Assembly: GCA_020809705.1 (NCBI GenBank)
Contig: CP085830.1
Location: 2,418,001 to 2,482,000 of the forward strand
Direction: 5' to 3'
DNA length: 64,000 nucleotides
Source: Calonectria ilicicola
Lineage: Eukaryota > Ascomycota > Sordariomycetes > Hypocreales > Nectriaceae
Of this stretch, positions 60,441 through 64,000 are shown piece after piece; position 1 is the stretch's first letter, and every line of letters begins with the position of its first letter. The translations under genes and the position numbers were made by a program. The notes beneath the pieces are model-generated. The model was not told where the DNA came from, ran no database searches, and saw only the letters and a list, made by a program, of their open reading frames with translations.

Positions 60441-61270
60441 TTTCCGACTTGTCTTTGGTTGCTTTGTTATTGTAGATCATGTTTTTATAGTGTCTGCTAA
60501 GCATTTTTTGGGCTATCAATAAGATGGTTTGTGCCTATCGAGGTCATTTTTACATACTAGCCACTATTTCGTGATTCCAGATATTCTGATTTCAGGCGTC
60601 TGTTTGTTTGCCTCTCTTGTACGTCATTGTAGGATGTGATCGGCATCACTTTCCCGGACAAATAATATATTGATCCCATTCATATTATTGGCTCTATTAT
60701 TTGATCTAGATATTATGTCATCCTCGTGTTGGTGACTTGATGAAGCTTTTTCGAACATGAGTGTTTCTGTAGTACTGCATAATGTCATCGTTGGATTATT
60801 GTAGTCAACTTTGTGTGTGGCTGCAGATGATGCAACGTTGACATGTTTTCAGATTCAGTACCTGCATCTAAATATTACACAAGCATGAAACATAAAAATA
60901 AATAATAAGAAAAGGACAATATATATTTCTCATACTTCCCATACTAAGTTTGTAGATATAAGGCGTTGGCTACATCATGTGAAGTCGAATACTATAGGGT
61001 AGGTCACATTGTATGCCTAGGTGGGGGTACAAAGTATGTACGTAGTAAAAATTGACATAGCTTGAAGTAGCTCAAGAGATGTGGTCATGGACCCTGACCA
61101 ATGATACGCTGGAAAAAAGTTCAGTGGAATCTGCGCAAAACACCATCATCTCAAACCTCAAACTTGACGAGCCACGACAATCTGCCGATTCACGAGACCT
61201 CATCTCCGAAGAGCCCAATTTCGCCCGATCAATTCCAATCTCCGAGACCATAGCTGTGCGCTCGCCCACC

Positions 61271-61819
61271 ATGTCGCAAGACGATGCCCATCCCTTGCCT
61301 CCACGCAATGCCTTCATCCATAACTCGGCCATCGCAGGTGCCATCATTGCGCCTATCGTGATGGCATTGCCACCTCGGAAGATGGACATCCGATTCTTCG
61401 TACTCATGGGGACATTCTCCCTCTGCACCAACCAGCTTGCCTACGAATACACTGGTCAATCCATTTACGCGAGATTTGGTGGCCGTATGGGATCCATATT
61501 TGGAACTGATCTCCCCGAAGGTGCCAAGCGCACGCAGCAACTTCTCCGCGAACACCGCGAGCGGGAAGCTGCAGAGAAAAAGAAGGCGGCTGAGGATAAG
61601 CAGGGGCTGGCAAAGATGCTCAACGACACATGGATGGGCGACGAGGGCGAAGACTGGCGGGAGAAGCGGGCTGAGGAGCACCGCAAGAAGTTTGCCGAGG
61701 GCAAGGGCTTCGGAGACATTATCATGGAACAAGTGGCGGATGTGTTCAGCGGCAACTACAAGAACTCAAAGAAAGAGGGCGAGACACATGATGACGCTGC
61801 ACCGACAGAGAAGAAGTGA
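61271..61819 (+). CDS. Small two-helix membrane protein, annotated in related fungi as rhomboid-family
   Basis: A single exon of 182 residues from the ATG at 61271 (MSQDDAHPLPPRNAFIHNSA). The frame is open to an ATG at 61079, but the extra 64 residues are polar and I think they are 5' leader. Two hydrophobic segments occur: IAGAIIAPIVMALP (about 22-35) and MDIRFFVLMGTFSLCTNQLA (about 38-57), then QSIYARFG and a long charged, coiled C-terminal half (LREHREREAAEKKKAAEDK, WMGDEGEDWREKRAEEHRKK, GFGDIIMEQVADVFSGNY). I recall this fungal family being labelled rhomboid family membrane protein, but no GxSG serine-protease motif or six-helix core is present, so protease activity is unlikely. Its length and layout fit a small mitochondrial or ER membrane protein; the location is a guess. 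Confidence 0.82.
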   Translation: MSQDDAHPLPPRNAFIHNSAIAGAIIAPIVMALPPRKMDIRFFVLMGTFSLCTNQLAYEYTGQSIYARFGGRMGSIFGTDLPEGAKRTQQLLREHREREAAEKKKAAEDKQGLAKMLNDTWMGDEGEDWREKRAEEHRKKFAEGKGFGDIIMEQVADVFSGNYKNSKKEGETHDDAAPTEKK

Positions 61820-63765
61820 TCGAGGAGAGGACCGATAAAAACGCTAGCAACGGGGCTTCAATGCCCAGAGCCGGCGCTGACGATGCCGCATGCATGATAA
61901 ACCACCACCTGTATCATATACTGTTTACGATGAATTGGGGAAACATGAGGTTGCTGATGATGGCTAAAAGTAGGCCCAGCAGGCAGTTGAATATGCTGCC
62001 GCAAAATGTACGAAGGGGAAAGAAGGAAACCTGTATCTATAATTGACGACCTCTCTAGAAATGGCACCTGGCTGAATTGTATTTTCATTGTTTCATTTGG
62101 CGAGTTCGTGATTTTTTGATTACGACAACCCCAGTCGGAGACTTTTTACGGGCTTTCATTAAGAGTCAGGACTGGTCCGATTTTAGGGATGGGGCGATTC
62201 TCGGTTGCTGAGACCCGAAAGTAATCACAATAAGATTGAGGTCTGGACTTCGCTAAACGATAATTCATTCGATGGCGGCGTCTAGACAATCCCCCAGGTC
62301 GACTTGTGACTAGATTGGGCTAAGGGTCTCAACGTTCAACTCCCGCCCGGCGGATCCGAAAGGGAAAAAAGTGGAGGAGTCCAAAGCAAAAGCATTGTAA
62401 TTATTATTGTTGTTGTTAGTTCTCTCTTGGAAATGCGGATGCTCTAGAACTTCATGGGCAAAAAAGTTTAACAAATGATTAATAAAATTAATTGGGCTCA
62501 AATTTGGAGCGGCAAACCGGCAAGGAACCTACACACCAAAGACTGGGAATCTGGCGTATCCACTCAGGCGTGATCTCAATACGGGGTGTATTCGTCACCA
62601 GAAGGTGGCTCTGTCCTGGTCCATGGGTGCCAAGATGCGAGGCTGTGGCTTGGTCACGGTTCAGCCTCCAGCACATTCACGGCGCGGTGAGAAGCGAACG
62701 GGACTGCATCTGCTAGCCCTAAGAGTGGGCTGGACTTGAGGCTGGAGCGAGAGATCAGATGGAAAGGAATGGATCTGGGCATGGTTGGGGTGGGCATGGC
62801 TTGGCTGTGAAGGGCATTGATGGACGAACTATCAATTACGGGGAATCATGTCACACCAAAAAAGAAACATTGGTTCGGATCAAGTGATGGGGATTGACAG
62901 GGCTCTATGCGCGCATTTTGCCCTGTGAACTGGTCAAATAAATTATCATCTCACATGAAACAGGACAGGTCACAGAGAGAACAGAGAGTGCCATCATGAG
63001 TGGATGTCGTTTGAGAGGTGCGGGAAGCGCGACGTGGAGATGGAAACGAGAAAGAAGCTTCATTTTCGCGATGGGCACACAGCATCACCTCGTTGGCTGA
63101 GAGGGTGACATCCGAGAAACGTAGTTATTCACAGCTGAACCTCTGCTGTAGCAACCAAGCATGTCAGCTCCGCCCGCATGCGTAGGTACGTTGGAGTGTG
63201 TATGGGTGACCCCTTCAGCGTGAATACTCAGCATGACAAGGAACGGCATCCCGTGAGATAGCGTCATGGCGGCGTTTAGTGGGGAAGCTTGCGAATACAT
63301 CTTGGCTGTCAAAAAATCTGTCTCGGGCATGTGGCAACGGGGTTGTGAATCCATGCCAGAGAAGGCGACAACGTGTCGGAGAAGGGCCCCATGGCAGGAT
63401 GGAGGCAACCCGGTGGATGGACGTACGCACACATAAGGCGCCGCCGCATCGTCCTGAACCGCTCTTCTGTGCCTTCTGCTGATTTTCGGTAGCCAAGTGC
63501 AGTGAGATTCTAAAACCGGAACGGGGGCCAAGCTGCTAGCTAAGCCGTTTTGGGCACCTGATCGACTGCCTTCTGCTTGTTCCATGAGCACAGCCCCGGC
63601 ACTGCACGTCACCATGCTTCGCTCGTCAAGTCAGCAGCAGTGGGAGATGGCAGAAGCGCTGTGTGCGCTGAGAGGCGAACAGGCGCGACAGAGGAGGAGA
63701 GTTTAGCAAGGAAAGGAGTAGAAAAGAGGTGTCCTGCTGCCGGCCCGGTGTAGATCATTCTTGCG

Positions 63766-63808
<43 letters not shown>

Positions 63809-64000
63809 CCTTGCCCCTCCAGTCCCTCGTTTGGTTTGTCTTGTCAACCATCAAATCGTTGCCACGACCACCCATTCAAGCAGCCTTTGGGTACGTATAC
63901 GTAGTAAGACGACACTGTTGCGCTGCGACCGTGCCGGGGACCCGCTATTCCGATGCGTCGCCAGCACCACTGATCGCTGATCCGTCGAATAACAGCCTCC
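61820..64000. other. Right-edge non-coding region
   Basis: About 2.2 kb to the window end with no recognised gene. The frame at 63085-63615 (minus) and others are unrelated to known families. A (TC)19 run lies at 63769-63806. A gene or promoter may begin beyond the edge. Confidence 0.5.
63769..63806. repeat. (TC)19 microsatellite
   Basis: Nineteen uninterrupted TC units. Length polymorphism between strains is likely; such CT tracts are also common in fungal promoters and leaders. Confidence 0.95.

Larger units (their letters stand above)
55099..61270. other. Long (6.2 kb) divergent intergenic region
   Basis: It separates the Zn2Cys6 gene from the small membrane-protein gene. It contains (CCCCAT)n at 56079-56110, (CTCCGT)n at 57702-57731, a SINE-like sequence at 57911-58130, CT/GT-rich simple sequence at 60379-60440 and A/T-rich DNA at 60650-60960. 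Frames at 58106-58453 (minus), 59188-59403 (plus) and 60085-60285 (plus) have no family resemblance and I do not call them genes. Part of the interval may be decayed mobile DNA. Confidence 0.5.

Noticed and set aside
61079..61270. Upstream 64-codon extension of the small membrane-protein gene
   Set aside because: In frame, but polar and unlike the family N-terminus; the ATG at 61271 has a good context (CCACCATGTC).

Overview
The window is nuclear DNA of a filamentous ascomycete fungus (Pezizomycotina; a Sordariomycete, perhaps of the Hypocreales, is my best guess from protein style, not proven). The signs are protein-coding genes with small GT-AG introns of 43-92 nt, many with CTAAC/CTGAC-like branch sites, single genes on either strand with no operons, and families found together only in fungi: a Zn2Cys6 regulator, CHA1-type serine dehydratase, CAF16, GID7 and Mis6/CENP-I. 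I call 17 coding genes. I joined the exons by hand and checked that every complete model keeps frame. No CRISPR array, prophage, rRNA or convincing tRNA gene is visible.

Layout. 1-215: 3' end of an unknown gene. 1-19 kb is the gene-dense part: a MARVEL membrane protein, CENP-S/MHF1, a Cys-rich GPI-type surface protein, serine/threonine dehydratase, the DNA polymerase delta small subunit facing CAF16, CENP-I/Mis6, and an acetyltransferase-like protein that resembles the C-terminal half of fungal GH3-GNAT glucosaminidases but lacks the glycosidase barrel. A 4.3 kb convergent gap leads to tuberin (TSC2). At 30-34 kb lie the importin-alpha exporter CSE1, a 57-residue gene, and a striking inverted repeat. 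At 35-47 kb lie a PH-like protein with about 6.8 kb of upstream DNA and the GID7/WDR26 subunit of the GID/CTLH ubiquitin ligase. At 49-55 kb lie the dynamin Vps1 and a Zn2Cys6 regulator. A 6.2 kb gap holding a SINE-like sequence precedes a small membrane protein at 61 kb.

The genes are mostly conserved housekeeping functions. The clearest shared theme is chromosome replication and segregation: CENP-S, polymerase delta subunit 2 and CENP-I lie within about 10.5 kb, and each carries ACGCGT (MluI cell-cycle box) sequences 97-206 nt upstream of its start codon. TSC2, GID7 and serine dehydratase belong to nutrient sensing and metabolism; Vps1 and CSE1 to trafficking. I found no convincing new multi-gene system. 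The best leads are the GH3-less GNAT gene, the transition-decayed palindrome beside the 57-residue gene, the ACGCGT pattern and the SINE-like element.
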